NCBI GenBank assembly: GCA_011800155.1
Contig: CM022368.1
Coordinates: forward strand, 186,001-250,000
DNA length: 64,000 bases
DNA from: Flammulina velutipes
Lineage: Eukaryota; Basidiomycota; Agaricomycetes; Agaricales; Physalacriaceae
Direction of reading: 5' to 3'
The notes under the pieces are model-generated. The model ran no database searches, was not told the origin of the DNA, and saw nothing but the letters and a program-made list of their open reading frames with translations. This document shows, in pieces, positions 53,946 through 64,000 of this stretch (positions within the stretch are counted from its first letter, which is position 1; the number at the start of each line of letters is the position of its first letter). A program made the translations under genes and the position numbers.

Positions 53946-55622
53946 CTATCGGTGGCGAACGAGCACATTGACACCATACTCTTTCAGCTCATCAACTGCC
54001 GGCTGCAGCAATTCCTCATGGACCAACCGTGTCCTTCGGGCAGTCTCAAAGCCAATTTGGGTTGTCCTGATCATGATCCAAAGACGCCATTCGAGTGGAA
54101 TGACGTTTGCATTCGCCTCGCGTCCTTCTTTTCTCGCGTCCAAAATCGCGTTGAGCGTGTTGTGCGCCCTGTGGACTTGCTTGCCACCAATCGCCAGCGA
54201 AAAGCTCGTGAGTGACGGGAGGTAATCTCCGATATTTTCCAAGAAATCAAGGAATTCGGTAGGAAGATGGAAGGTGCTCGAGTGACGTGTATGTTGAGGT
54301 CGTAGAAATTCCAGGACAGATAAAGCACTCTGTGGGCGAAGAATGTGTATGATACCCAGCGAAATAGCACTATCGTATACCATTAGGCTTTGCAGCATGC
54401 AATCAGAGCGGGCGAAGAAGCGGACACCCTCGGGTGTTGGCCATGAAGGTGTTCGCCCTGATTGGCTTTGGTTTACCGACAGCTGTAAATGGGTCAGGCC
54501 AGGGAGGGTGAGAGCCTCCAAGAAATCCCCTTTGGCATTGTCGACACGTAAATGAGACAGTTTGTTTTGTCGAACGACGTTGATCACCTCATCGCTGCGT
54601 GTGATCACATCGAGATGGATGTTCTCCAACTGTGGGGATACACGGAGGAGGGTGGCAAGATCGGTAACAGTGGAATCGTAAATGCGGAGGGTGACAAGAT
54701 TTGGGTGTCGAGCACTCGAGAGTGCGAAAACATTCAACGAAGGGGCATCCAATGTGCGCATGTGTGGGGAGCTGGCGGCAATGGAACGATACCAGTCTAG
54801 ATATCTCCTGTCGATACCGTTCTCACGGAAGTGAGCGCCCAAGGAAATCCGCATCTCCGCCAAGTGATTGTAAACGGCAGCTTCATGATCACGAAACAGA
54901 CTGAATTGCCTCCTAAAAGAGCCATGCGCATCGTTTGCTGATGGCTTGTGCGAGAGGAAGAATTGCGACGCCCGCGGAAGAAGAGTGAAGAGCAAGCTGA
55001 TCATCTTCGTCTGGTGCCGCTCCGTGTCGAAGCCAATCCGTCGAGAGTCAATCATGTGGCAGGTGAGGAGATTGATAGTAAACGAACGAGAGTATCCGAT
55101 TCTTTCCTCGAGATGACCCCAATGCTCTTGCATGCTGATGAAGGGTGAATCCTTGGGCAGAAAAAGACAAACAGTCTGCCACAAGCGAGGGTCAGAGATG
55201 GCTGTGCTTCTCCACCGACGGCAGACATGCAGCGGTAAATTCTGTGCCAAAAGGATGCTCTTGTATGTAGCACCGCTAGACCTTTCGAATTGGCTCAGTT
55301 CGGCTGGGATGAAGATTTGCAGATGATGGAGGAATATCTGGCTGAGGACCTCGAATGGAAGGTTGCGAATGGCGCTAGGCTCAAGGAGAGCTTCGTGCAG
55401 TATGATGGATTGCCGCAGTTTCTGCTCAGTGGAAGACAGCTCTGCGAGTTTCTTTTCATGATTCGCCATCACCTCTTTTTCGGCAACGAGGGACGTTCGC
55501 ACATCGGCGAGTTTGTCTTTGAGTGATTTCAATGAGACAGATATATTGTTGGTTTCTGTGTCATCGAGCTCGAAATTGGCGCGAGGGGGGATACCGATAT
55601 ACGACACTGGTGGTTCCTCCAT
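53946..55622 (-). CDS. F-box protein, coiled-coil subfamily, paralogue 2
   Basis: A single coding exon of 558 aa from the ATG at 55622, with the acceptor TTCCTCGCAG directly before the ATG. Layout as in paralogue 1: ANFELDDTETNNISVSLKSL, coiled coil (LKDKLADVRTSLVAEKEVMA), F-box IRNLPFEVLSQIFLHHLQIF and LPLHVCRRWRSTAISDPRLW. The Leu-rich C-terminal half contains LTHLQLSVNQSQ and LPSLTSFSLAIGGKQVHRAH. The final block LNAILDARKEGREA is close to the matching block of paralogue 1 (LAAVLESRKEGG). It lies 189 bp from paralogue 1 in the same orientation, a tandem pair. Substrate unknown. Confidence 0.85.
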   Translation of the reverse strand: MEEPPVSYIGIPPRANFELDDTETNNISVSLKSLKDKLADVRTSLVAEKEVMANHEKKLAELSSTEQKLRQSIILHEALLEPSAIRNLPFEVLSQIFLHHLQIFIPAELSQFERSSGATYKSILLAQNLPLHVCRRWRSTAISDPRLWQTVCLFLPKDSPFISMQEHWGHLEERIGYSRSFTINLLTCHMIDSRRIGFDTERHQTKMISLLFTLLPRASQFFLSHKPSANDAHGSFRRQFSLFRDHEAAVYNHLAEMRISLGAHFRENGIDRRYLDWYRSIAASSPHMRTLDAPSLNVFALSSARHPNLVTLRIYDSTVTDLATLLRVSPQLENIHLDVITRSDEVINVVRQNKLSHLRVDNAKGDFLEALTLPGLTHLQLSVNQSQSGRTPSWPTPEGVRFFARSDCMLQSLMVYDSAISLGIIHILRPQSALSVLEFLRPQHTRHSSTFHLPTEFLDFLENIGDYLPSLTSFSLAIGGKQVHRAHNTLNAILDARKEGREANANVIPLEWRLWIMIRTTQIGFETARRTRLVHEELLQPAVDELKEYGVNVLVRHR

Positions 55623-56089
55623 CTGCGAGGAATTAGTGTACGAGTTTGACGAGCGGCGAGACTGACCCCTTGTTGTCTGTTGAGGAATGGGTCTGACAGG
55701 CGTATCAAACTAGGAAGACAAGATCTGTAGTATTTGTGGCCGAAGATGTATCGAAGACGTGCAAAGACAGCACCAACGATTTTAAAGTGAGGGTCTCTGG
55801 ACAAGTTGTCGGCGTGGGAACCGTTTACCTATGTCTCGCATGGTCCAAATCTAGGTTCAGCCGTACTTGCCTCGATTGATCTGTCGAAAGACATAGCATT
55901 TGCTGCTTGGCACTGTGCAAGGTGCAACGTTTAACAATAGATTGAACGAGACAATATCTAGAATACATCAACACCCTAGGGTAATATAGCTACAATTAGG
56001 TGGTAGTACAATATGCTTCCTCAAGGAAACGGTCGTAAAAGAACGTGAGGGATAACCAGCGTCCATTCTACATGTCGTGAGCATCAAGC
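55623..56089. other. intergenic, no gene seen
   Basis: Holds the 5' leader and promoter of F-box paralogue 2 (minus strand) and the 3' flank of the membrane-protein gene. No gene seen. Confidence 0.45.
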
Positions 56090-57223
56090 TCAAAGCGCGG
56101 TTGGGCTCGACTTGAAAACCGGTGCCGCACTATCCCTCGCAGGTGACGAGAAACTCGAAGACGAGGACCTGATGGACACATGCCTTGAGAGTGTCGCCGG
56201 GGATTCGGGTCGTGGCATCGTAACGGGACTAGGAGCCCGCGGTGGAGGGGAAGCAGTACGAGGAGGTACTGGGGACGCATATCTCGGTAAGGATTCTTCA
56301 GGACGCTGCAAGATGAAACCCCTAAGCCCTGCAGCTTTCTCCGCCTGCCTTCCAAAGCCCAATGAAGCCTTCTCCTCGCTTGTCCGGAAGGAGCCCAACG
56401 ACCTGGGCTTCTCATCACCGTAGTACTCGTCGTCCGATGAACCGTTGGACTTGCCGGTAAAGTGGGATGAGACGAAGGCGGGCGAGGTGTTGACAAACAC
56501 GGGCCGGTTGTCCATGGAGGTAGGGAGAATGCCTTTGGTGTCGCTGCGCCATGAGCTGATGGAGCGACGTTGCTTCGCGGTTTCACGGAAGATAAGACCG
56601 AGAAGCATGTTGAGGCATGCGATAGAAAAGAGGAAGAATGCTGCGACGAGCGGGAAGGTGTCAACGTGGTGGGATAGAATCTGAGCCGCCATACTAAAAC
56701 AACATGAGAATATGAAAGCAAAAGTCAAGATAGATAGAGACGCACAGGGCTTGGAAAATTCCGAGCGCACCCAAACCAAAGTTGGGGCCAAGGACGGGGA
56801 AGTAACGCTCAAAGAAGACGTTGGGCCAGCCGAATTCGGACACTGGAGGAGACCGTCAGTTATGGTGGATGATTGAACGCAATTGAGGACTTACTGATAA
56901 GTACGATGGTCTGAAAGATGATCAGGAGCGACGAGAGAATAGCCCAGAATACGCCGGCTGCCTGGTTGGGGATCGTGCTTCCCCTGCGATGCATTGTTAT
57001 TAGCAACTACCTAATTGTTGTCCAAAGAAAGAAACACGCACTCAATGTAATCACAGTCCTCCATATCATCTGCCTCATCCGAGCCCATGGTGGCTTGAAA
57101 CTCGTTGAAAGCTTGAACATTCTTGACCATCACCACGATGCTGCTGGAGAAGACCAGTAGGAGGGCAATAACGCTCAAAAGGCGCACAGCGTTGAGGCCG
57201 TAGAAGATGTCTGTTGGGGGCAT
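56090..57223 (-). CDS. four-span membrane protein with disordered tail (DUF7598-like)
   Basis: Four exons (57223-57042, 56983-56895, 56842-56746, 56693-56090) encode 323 aa; introns 52-58 bp. The ATG at 57223 gives MPPTDIFYGLNAVRLLSVIA, the usual start of this basidiomycete family; the frame is open further upstream to another ATG at 57541 (106 more residues), which I consider less likely. Membrane segments: LLSVIALLLVFSSSIVVMVK, GVFWAILSSLLIIFQTIVLI, GLGALGIFQALMAAQILSHH and PLVAAFFLFSIACLNMLLGL, followed by IFRETAKQRRS. The last ~140 residues are disordered and rich in Ser and Pro (PPPRAPSPVTMPRPESP). The family assignment is from memory of the motif pattern. Function unknown. Confidence 0.7.
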
Positions 57224-57874
57224 TAATCTCAAGAAAATTTGCCAAGAAAAAAAAGCGACGCACAACTGCGAGACTTCTGCATTATGAGGATAGAAAATGG
57301 GTAGGAATTCGTGAGGATAATAAGCTCTCGTCAAGTTCTGGGCGTTAAAACAGAGTCCAAAGGGTGCCAGCACCAGCGTCCAAAGATGTCGTCCAAGGGG
57401 AATGAATTGGTTGAAGGAGACGGCGGACGGCGAGCCTTTATATAGTTCAAAGGGCAGCCCACTCCGGAAACGTAGTTGTTTGTACGCCGCATGGACCCAA
57501 AAAGACGAACAATAAATGCCGAAGAACAATAAAAGTCGCATTGTCCCAAAGGGGTCTACTTCGCTTAGAGTGTTACGTAATTATTCCTACGCACTGCCAC
57601 TTGGAACCAGCCAGCAAATGCCGAAGATTCTTCTTTCTCCTGAAAAGCAATAGCTGCATTGTATAATAAGTATTGACTGACTCTCTCTGCGCTTATTCTG
57701 GGTTGACCAAAGTTGACCAGCACTCAATTTTCAATCTTCGGCCCTCGGTCCCGGGGTCCCTGATTTGCTCCTAACCGTCATCTGTGCGCCCATAACCAAA
57801 ATTCTGCGGACATAGAAGCGGTACGTTGTCTGTCCGACAGAGGCGTCAGAACAATTATTAATGCTTTTTTCTAG
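57224..57874. other. upstream region between divergent genes
   Basis: Contains the alternative 5' extension of the membrane-protein frame (to 57541, with hydrophobic WTLVLAPFGLCFN) and, on the plus strand, the 5'-UTR intron of F-box paralogue 3 (~57822-57874, GTACGT...TTTTCTAG). Confidence 0.4.
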
Positions 57875-59527
57875 ATGCAAGGGCCAGCACAGGAAATATT
57901 GACTTCAGATCTCGGTCTTCCAAACTACGCTAATTTCGTGCTCGACGATGCAGACACCAGCAATATATCTTCTACGTTGAAATCCCTTCAGGCCAAACTT
58001 GCTGATGTACAAACGTCTCTCGTAACGGAAAATGAGGCCTTGGCCAAGTACCGCAAAGAGATTTTAGTTCATGAACAGAACGTTGCAGACCTTTCGTCCG
58101 CCGAGCTGAAGCTCAAGAAATACATCGTACGGCACCAAGCTCTCCTCCAGCCTAGCACCATTCGCAACCTTCCGTCCGAGGTTCTCAGCCAAATATTCCT
58201 TCACCACCTCGACCTTTCCATCCCTGCCAACCTGACCCAAGTCAATAAACAGCCCACCTATACTGTGACCCACAAAAATATCCTCCTGGCGCAAAACCTA
58301 CCCCTCCGTGTTTGCCGCAGGTGGCGAAGCACAGCCATCTCGGATCCTCGCTTGTGGCAAATTGTCAGCCTTTTTGTGCCTTCGAAGCACGACGCCTCGT
58401 CCCTCCAAGAGCATTGGCAGCGCATCGAGGAAAGAATTGGCTATTCCTACTCGTTCACAATCGATCTCCTCACCTGCCACATCGCTACCTTGCGTGACGC
58501 TACAGGGGACCCCCAGAAGATGCTCGACTTGCTCTACAAACTTCTCCCCCGAACGAGGAGGGTCTTCATATCCCATATCTATTCATATCATTACATCTAC
58601 GAAAAACCTATCCAGTTTCCCAACACCGCGGACGTGTATAACCACTTGACGGAAATGCGGATTTCGACTAACCAGAATTCCAACTTAATTACTATCGCCG
58701 CAGACTGGTATCGTTCCTTCCTCACTCGCACCCCACGTATACGCGAACTGGACGCCTTTCCATTGTCTATTTCCTTGCTCACGACCACCCCGCGGCCACA
58801 ACTTGTTCATCTTCGTCTCCACGACTTCACCGTTCCCGACCTCGCCGCCCTCCTCAAGAACTCCCCGCAGCTTGAGGGCATACATCTCCACGAGATCACT
58901 CGTGGTGAAGGAGACATCGTTGTTGCCCACCAAGAGAAACTTTCGCACTTGCGCATCGATGTCTCCAAAGCAGACTTTTTAGAGGCTCTGAGTCTCCCTG
59001 GTCTGACCCATTTGCAATTTTCCAAGCAGGGCGATGAGACGTGGCCGACACCAGCAAGTGTCGCATTCTTTCGACGGTCCGGTTGCCAGCTCAAGAGTCT
59101 ATTGATCTACAACAGCGTAATCTCAGACAGCATCACCGCTGTTCTACGTTTACAGCCCACTCTATCTGTGCTTAACTTTGCACGGACACTCAGTTACAAT
59201 GTGTACACTGTATATCTCCCTCCGACTCCCCTCCTCGATGTCTTTGGGACGATTATGGATTACCTCCCATCGCTCACCAACTTTTCCGTCGCCATCGGAG
59301 CCAAGCAGGTGGCGAGAGCGCAAAAAATGCTCGTTGCGGTGTTGAAAACGAGACAACGGGGACGGGGAACTGTGACTTGTGAATGCGATTGGCATATTTG
59401 GATCACTATGAGGGCACAAGGCTCTGGGGCACACTCCAGGATGAGACTTGCTCACTTGGAACTATTTGGGACAGTGATAAAGGAACTACGCCTGTATGGT
59501 GTTCTCGTTTCCATTCATTATCAGTAA
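57875..59527 (+). CDS. F-box protein, coiled-coil subfamily, paralogue 3
   Basis: A single coding exon of 550 aa; the ATG at 57875 directly follows the acceptor TTTTTTCTAG of a 5'-UTR intron. Same order as its paralogues: LPNYANFVLDDADTSNISST, coiled coil (SLQAKLADVQTSLVTENEAL), F-box IRNLPSEVLSQIFLHHLDLS and LPLRVCRRWRSTAISDPRLW. The Leu-rich half follows with LTHLQFSKQGDETWPTPASV, SLLIYNSVISDSITAVLRLQ and LPSLTNFSVAIGAKQVARAQ. It is inverted relative to the other two and separated from them by the membrane-protein gene. Substrate unknown; SCF adaptor role inferred from the F-box. Confidence 0.87.
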   Translation: MQGPAQEILTSDLGLPNYANFVLDDADTSNISSTLKSLQAKLADVQTSLVTENEALAKYRKEILVHEQNVADLSSAELKLKKYIVRHQALLQPSTIRNLPSEVLSQIFLHHLDLSIPANLTQVNKQPTYTVTHKNILLAQNLPLRVCRRWRSTAISDPRLWQIVSLFVPSKHDASSLQEHWQRIEERIGYSYSFTIDLLTCHIATLRDATGDPQKMLDLLYKLLPRTRRVFISHIYSYHYIYEKPIQFPNTADVYNHLTEMRISTNQNSNLITIAADWYRSFLTRTPRIRELDAFPLSISLLTTTPRPQLVHLRLHDFTVPDLAALLKNSPQLEGIHLHEITRGEGDIVVAHQEKLSHLRIDVSKADFLEALSLPGLTHLQFSKQGDETWPTPASVAFFRRSGCQLKSLLIYNSVISDSITAVLRLQPTLSVLNFARTLSYNVYTVYLPPTPLLDVFGTIMDYLPSLTNFSVAIGAKQVARAQKMLVAVLKTRQRGRGTVTCECDWHIWITMRAQGSGAHSRMRLAHLELFGTVIKELRLYGVLVSIHYQ

Positions 59528-59799
59528 CTTCAAGCCTCAGGCCTTACTGTATCCTTTTTCTTGTTTTATCATTATTTACTCGTACCGTTAAGTATGTAAA
59601 TCAGCGATATAATGGCTTGACTGTATTCCCCACCCCCTCCTACGGAAACGGGTGGTCCTTCAACCATGAACGAAAGATTGAAGATTTGGTCGAAGAAGGG
59701 TCCTCGGGTTCCATCCAGAGAACGTCGGGGGCAATTCGATTATTCTTCAGATTCTTGCGAGTGACAGGAATGGTCGGCACTATGACTCTACATTAGCGA

Positions 59800-60865
59800 A
59801 ATAGTCTCTAGAATATAGCTGAGCTTACCGTATCCTTCGAAAGTGGTGGCAAGCAATTCTTCGTTCCTGGAGATGAACTCCTCCGGAATAGAAATCAAAA
59901 CCAAAAGACGTGTCGGTAGACGAATCATAAGCCGGATAGCTTGGATGTTGGTCACTATGACGTCGAGTTCCATACACTTGACAAAAATTTAGTAGGTCCT
60001 AATGGATTGTTCTCTCCAACCAAACCTCCGTCTATGGCCCTAGCCAATCACTATTTGTACCCAAATATGTGAGTGGGGGCAATGTCCTTGAAACGAGTAA
60101 GAGCCCGTTAACAAAAGTTGTCCACATGACGACGTACATGTTTGTCCAAATTGGTCGTCGTCTTTCGCCTGAAAACGCGCTGAAAGAGAGATGCGATGAG
60201 ACTGAGTTCCTTAGTCTCCATACCATGTCGGATTTCTCGGGATTTCCTTCAGACGTCACAGAGGCCAAGTGCTTAGGATCCATAATACTTAGTCGATAAA
60301 CTCGGGTCGAAAGGCACAAACTCCAATACGCTGATCTAAGAACATCCAAACATCAGATACGCATCCTTAGCCAGCAGGAGAAAACACTCACCTCGTCCAC
60401 GAGAGCCTTGGGTGACAATTGGCCGCTCTGCGGAGGAGAGAGTCGTTATCTGCGAGAGCTGGGCTAAGTCATCATCGCGCCAGGTTTGATTGAGGAAATG
60501 TGGTGTGAGTCTTCGGAAGACGATATCCTGATTAGAGCACGAAGACGACTTGGAAATCTGTGAAATACACCGTTAAAAACACGATAGGGAAACTTATACA
60601 CATCCAACTCTTCATAACGCTCCTGTAGAACGCTTAACTCTCTTGAATGAAGAGAATAAAACGATAGGGTTCCGAAAACAAGGTCGGGTTCAGAGTTATC
60701 AACCAACTACTATCACCTATGATAATTAGCCTGAGCGCAAGCGGGTTTGAAAGGACAACATACCTGAAGCGGCGGATATGTACGACGAGAAAGAGCCATC
60801 CGGATTGAGCGCGAGTTTGTAAAGCAGAAAGTAAAGGGTGTTTCGTTTGGTCCATTATGTAAAGG
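59800..60865 (-). pseudogene. decayed phospholipase B paralogue
   Basis: On the minus strand the order of pieces follows the intact phospholipase B at 49371. Near 60800-60765 nucleotides matching its 'tcgtcgtacatatc' block precede a similar intron. Near 60340-60290 LEFVPFDPSLSTKYYGS matches LEFVSFDPSVSAAMDLKYMGS and ends in a stop. Near 60065-60045 TNSDWL appears, then IDGGLVGENNPLGP in a shifted frame, corresponding to the catalytic-Asp block. Near 59970 ELDVIV and 59880-59830 SRNEELLATTFEGYG match the following exons. Several stops and frameshifts disrupt it and the C-terminal half is missing. Boundaries are approximate. Confidence 0.75.
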
Positions 60866-61063
60866 CTAGATCAAGACTAGGTGCAATTCGTCTGCGTTGA
60901 AGAGGGAGAAATTTGACCATCCATTCCATTGAAGCTGGGACTTTGGAATGTTGAGTATATTTACAACCATGAACGTGTACAGTCGGCGTGCATGATGGTA
61001 AATTATCGCTCCAAAAAAGGATCGCCAATCTCTACGCTTGGATGAGTTACGAGGAAACCCCCT

Positions 61064-61495
61064 CTAAATATTGTACGCACCTTTCCTTAGAAAGTCAACA
61101 GCCTGATTATCGATCATGTCTTCCTTCCTTATTGACTCCCACTGTCTCTGCTCGGACTTTGCGTTCTTGTTGGGTTTGAAGTTCTGCTTGCTTGGGTTTG
61201 TGCGCCGTTTAGATGTGGATCCGTGGATGACGGTATCAGCGAGCTCTTCGTGAATTGAGTTGGGCGAGGATGGGGCTGAAGAAGACGGAGAGTCCATGTC
61301 TGGTGGTGAGTGCATGATGGTGGATGTGGAGGGAATGATCGGCCCGAGAACCGATCGCGAATGATGAAGGTTGATAAAAAGGCTAACGATCGTAACGATC
61401 ATATTCATGAACTGTAAGTACACGGACAAGGCAATTCTCCGTTATCTTTGACAATGCACTCACAAGAACACCCCATGCCCTTTGTATGGCCAAAC
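61064..61495 (-). pseudogene. 3' end of an unidentified membrane-protein gene
   Basis: Two exons join in frame: 61495-61464 (LAIQRAWGVL) and 61411-61064 (FMNMIVTIVSLFINLHHSRS, then a Ser/Pro-rich and basic tail ending RKGAYNI). The 52-bp intron has a GTGAGT donor and a CTTACAG acceptor. The hydrophobic segment and charged tail look like the end of a multi-span protein. I could not extend it upstream with confidence, so it may be an intact gene whose first exons I missed or a remnant. Confidence 0.4.
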
Positions 61496-62615
61496 CTGTT
61501 TACATCCATCCACATGTCGGGCCAGGACTCATGCATCACGTTCCACAGTTCCTTGCATTAGACGCGCGCAAGACGCGCAGTTATATTATCAACGTGCCTA
61601 GATACGCCACACTTGACGTGATTAGTTCCTAGATTACTGCGTACCGTACGCCGCAGTATTCCCTGGAAAAATTCTCCGGGTGGTGCAAATAATTACATAG
61701 GTCATCCAAGAATGAAATTTGCGACAAGAATACTCCGGCAAGGTGGTGCGGAACCAGTCGGAAATCTGTGGATGAAGGTGGCTCGGAACGGGCTTCGCGT
61801 ATGCAGACGCGTAGTGGGATAATCATGATGACAATGCGTCCGATCGCGTTTATCTTGCCGATTGACGATCCCCCGAACCCGTCATCCATGGAGGTTCCGT
61901 CGACGAAGCATTGCGTCAGATGGGGGAATCCACCTCTTACCAAGTACTTTACAAAGATGTTGAGTCACTTACTGACTCGACGCGCTCTTCGTATCACCTA
62001 TCAGGAAACTGATTAAGCGAGCTGGCTCACCCGTGCTTCATGGATAACAGATGGCGAAGGAGACCATGTGTGAACAGTGCCTATGTGGCGTATCCGAGAA
62101 TTACTTGCAACGGTTGAATTCAGGCGGCGGCTAGGACAGCACTTACGGAAGATTAAGCGAGGCAGAGGATGCGAGTCGGGGCGGTGGAAAGCGGCGAGTT
62201 TCCGTTTTAGGATTGAAAAGTCGAATTATGATTGGATAGCGACTGGTGGGAGACAGGTTTCCGAGAACCCAGGAAGATGGAACACGAGGTCAACGGGGAC
62301 GACATTCCCGAGAATGAGGAAGACCATGAAATAGACGCTGTGAGTATGCACTGAGAATACGTGGAGAAGACAGTGCATTGAACGTCGGAAGGCTGGGAAA
62401 TGTCCATGCGATATGTGTCAGTTTAGCGCTGTTGTGCCAAGCGAGCCGAAAGCGAACCGGCTCGATTCCGGAAAATTAATGATGACGGATGGTGGATGAT
62501 ACAGACGCGTTGCTCCGGCCTTACCGCAGCCACACTCTGCCCTTTCCATCCGACGAATATATAAAGGTCCAACGAGACAGCATGGACTTCCCCAAATCAC
62601 GACGCCACTACCACA
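61496..62615. other. intergenic, coding relics only
   Basis: Short frames on both strands, none convincing. TACGCCACA at ~61611 is a variant of the recurring TGCGCCACA motif. Confidence 0.4.
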
Positions 62616-63149
62616 ATGCAGCGAGACCTATCGTACATCCTGGATCCGTCCTACTCCACCAAACACGCTACGCAGCCTCGCATCTACGTTGACCGCAAGG
62701 GCAACATGCACGATCCCGATTACCGCTTCTTCCCAGCAGTTTCTACTTCCTCCAACTCACCACCATCATCGTACGAGGAGGAATACATCGATCCATTCTC
62801 ATCGCCCTCATCTTCATCGCGACGTCTATCCACGAGCACCACTACCTCTCCATTCTACCCAACACCGCCACCGCCGATCTCTTCTTCCCAATCACACTCC
62901 ATACTCTCTTGCAGCGATGCAAGAAAGCAGCGTAAATCACCCCGCCGCGTATCCCTGGATTCATACCAGGCAGAGGAAGAAGAGGATTATGGCTCGGATG
63001 ACGATTATTCGTCCGAGGTCGATGAGGAAGAGGAACACAAGTCGAGGGTCCATGGTTCGGTGAAGAGGGAGTTTCAATCCATCGCTCTGTCTATGAGCAT
63101 CGGGGTTTTTAGAGCGCGGCGCAAAGTCAAGAACGCCCTCCGCCGCTGA
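62616..63149 (+). CDS. small acidic disordered protein
   Basis: A single exon of 177 aa from the ATG at 62616. The N-terminus MQRDLSYILDPSYSTKHATQ and RIYVDRKGNMHDPDYRFFP is ordered and looks conserved. The middle is Ser/Pro-rich with PTPPPP, then an acidic stretch (YQAEEEEDYGSDDDYSSEVD). A basic C-terminus follows with FQSIALSMSIGVFRARRKVK. A TATA-like ATATATAAAG lies at ~62558. The shape recalls an agaricomycete-conserved short hypothetical protein, and the DPDYRFFP motif is the best handle. No signal peptide or membrane segment. Function unknown. Confidence 0.65.
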   Translation: MQRDLSYILDPSYSTKHATQPRIYVDRKGNMHDPDYRFFPAVSTSSNSPPSSYEEEYIDPFSSPSSSSRRLSTSTTTSPFYPTPPPPISSSQSHSILSCSDARKQRKSPRRVSLDSYQAEEEEDYGSDDDYSSEVDEEEEHKSRVHGSVKREFQSIALSMSIGVFRARRKVKNALRR

Positions 63150-64000
63150 ACGTTGGACTACGTTCGCTCATATACCCCACCACGCCGAACTTATACCCAC
63201 ATCCCATTGTATCGCATCGCATCACGCACTATGCTCTCTGTTATATATCAACTATGCATTCGCATTCGCATTACCTATTACCATTACTTGTAGCGTAGTT
63301 TTCGTACATTTATGTTGTAGTTGTAGAAACCTTTACCTTTGCATAACATGTCTCGAGTTCACATATTTTACTGGTGGCGGCTGCGCCACGAAGTTGGGTT
63401 AGACAAAATATGTCAATATTTAATTCCACTTCCGGATCGAGACGTGAGCTGTGTATTCGTGTGGGTCCAGGCTTGATGTGGCGCCATAAGTACTTACGAG
63501 TGTCACTCTTGAGTTAACTTTAAGTCTTGCCAATGACATGTACAGTACTGACCCGACTCTTTAGCACAGTACCGTTCTCTTCGACTTTAATAATAACACA
63601 GGGCTCTCATTGTGGCTATGGAAACGAGATGAGTACCAGTATTACGCGTCCCATCTGGCCGCCAGCGCTCTCTGAAATCGAGTTCACAAGCACCTCCTTA
63701 TGTCGACACGTACAGACTGATAATGAGGATGTGGCGCCGCCGGTTTACGCGCTCATACCAGTTTAAGATCAAACATGAGCGGTCCAGCTACAGACGCTGC
63801 CCATCGCGGTCGATTTTAAAGACAGCGGGGTAGCTGAGCCGCCGTGGGACTACATAGAACCATTTCGAGCTGAGTCCTGATCTCTTCAAGATCATCATCT
63901 TCTGGTTGTTTCATCCTAAAAATTGCACACGAGCGCTCGTAGATGCTGGTATTTCTATCCAGAGATATTCTATCAGTTAAATCCAGCACTGCTGCCACCT
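63150..64000. other. 3' flank and unresolved right edge
   Basis: Contains variants of the TGTGGCGC motif (63477, 63731) and a minus-strand frame at 63816-63998 (KQPEDDDLEEIRTQLEMVL) that looks coding and runs to the window edge. It could be the last exon of a gene lying beyond the window; an acceptor-like TTTTTAG at ~63919 would begin it. Confidence 0.35.

Noticed and set aside
57224..57541. 106-residue N-terminal extension of the four-span membrane protein
   Set aside because: The extension is open but poorly membrane-compatible and the family start matches the ATG at 57223; kept only as an alternative.
61768..62334. Plus-strand ORFs upstream of the acidic protein gene
   Set aside because: Short, no motif, no conserved start context; not supported as genes.

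Overview
The window is nuclear DNA of a filamentous basidiomycete, most likely an agaricomycete. The genes carry many short GT-AG introns of about 45-60 bp. They include a basidiomycete-type small phosphoinositide phospholipase C, several DUF6535 and DUF6699 proteins, an expanded F-box family, the chitin-synthase chaperone CHS7 and the mitoribosomal protein Mrp51. I cannot name a genus. All exon boundaries were built by hand from splice signals and reading frame; exon sums were checked to be in frame, but no transcript data were available.

Left part (1-25 kb): gene-poor and repeat-rich. It holds a partial gene at the left edge, a CACTA-like non-autonomous element, an F-box gene, and three copies (two direct, one inverted) of a small-secreted-protein (SSP) gene with shared promoter and intron layout. 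An Hsp70-like pseudogene lies among them. A 543-aa trypsin-like serine protease with no signal peptide follows at 16.3 kb. Next come a MITE, two duplicated hydrophobic secreted/membrane genes (20.9 and 25.1 kb), a GPI-anchor-like surface glycoprotein between them, and a tRNA-Arg.

Middle (27-38.6 kb): a small PI-PLC whose 5' end is duplicated in inverted orientation, a non-LTR retrotransposon remnant, a second MITE, a DUF6699 gene, and a 952-aa DUF6535 membrane protein. A three-copy hairpin repeat with one compensatory base-pair change lies upstream of a two-domain member of the SSP family.

Right part (39.4-64 kb): mainly conserved housekeeping genes. These are Mrp51 (mitochondrial translation), an 11-exon NCS1 nucleobase transporter, a short DUF6535 protein, CHS7 (cell wall), KTI12 (tRNA wobble modification via Elongator) and a secreted phospholipase B with a C-terminal membrane segment. 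Three paralogous F-box proteins, a four-span membrane protein and a disordered acidic protein follow. A decayed second phospholipase B lies at 59.8-60.9 kb. There is no operon-like logic; lineage-specific families (F-box, SSP, DUF6535, hydrophobic secreted proteins) sit among mobile-element debris, as expected of a fast-evolving region beside a conserved block.
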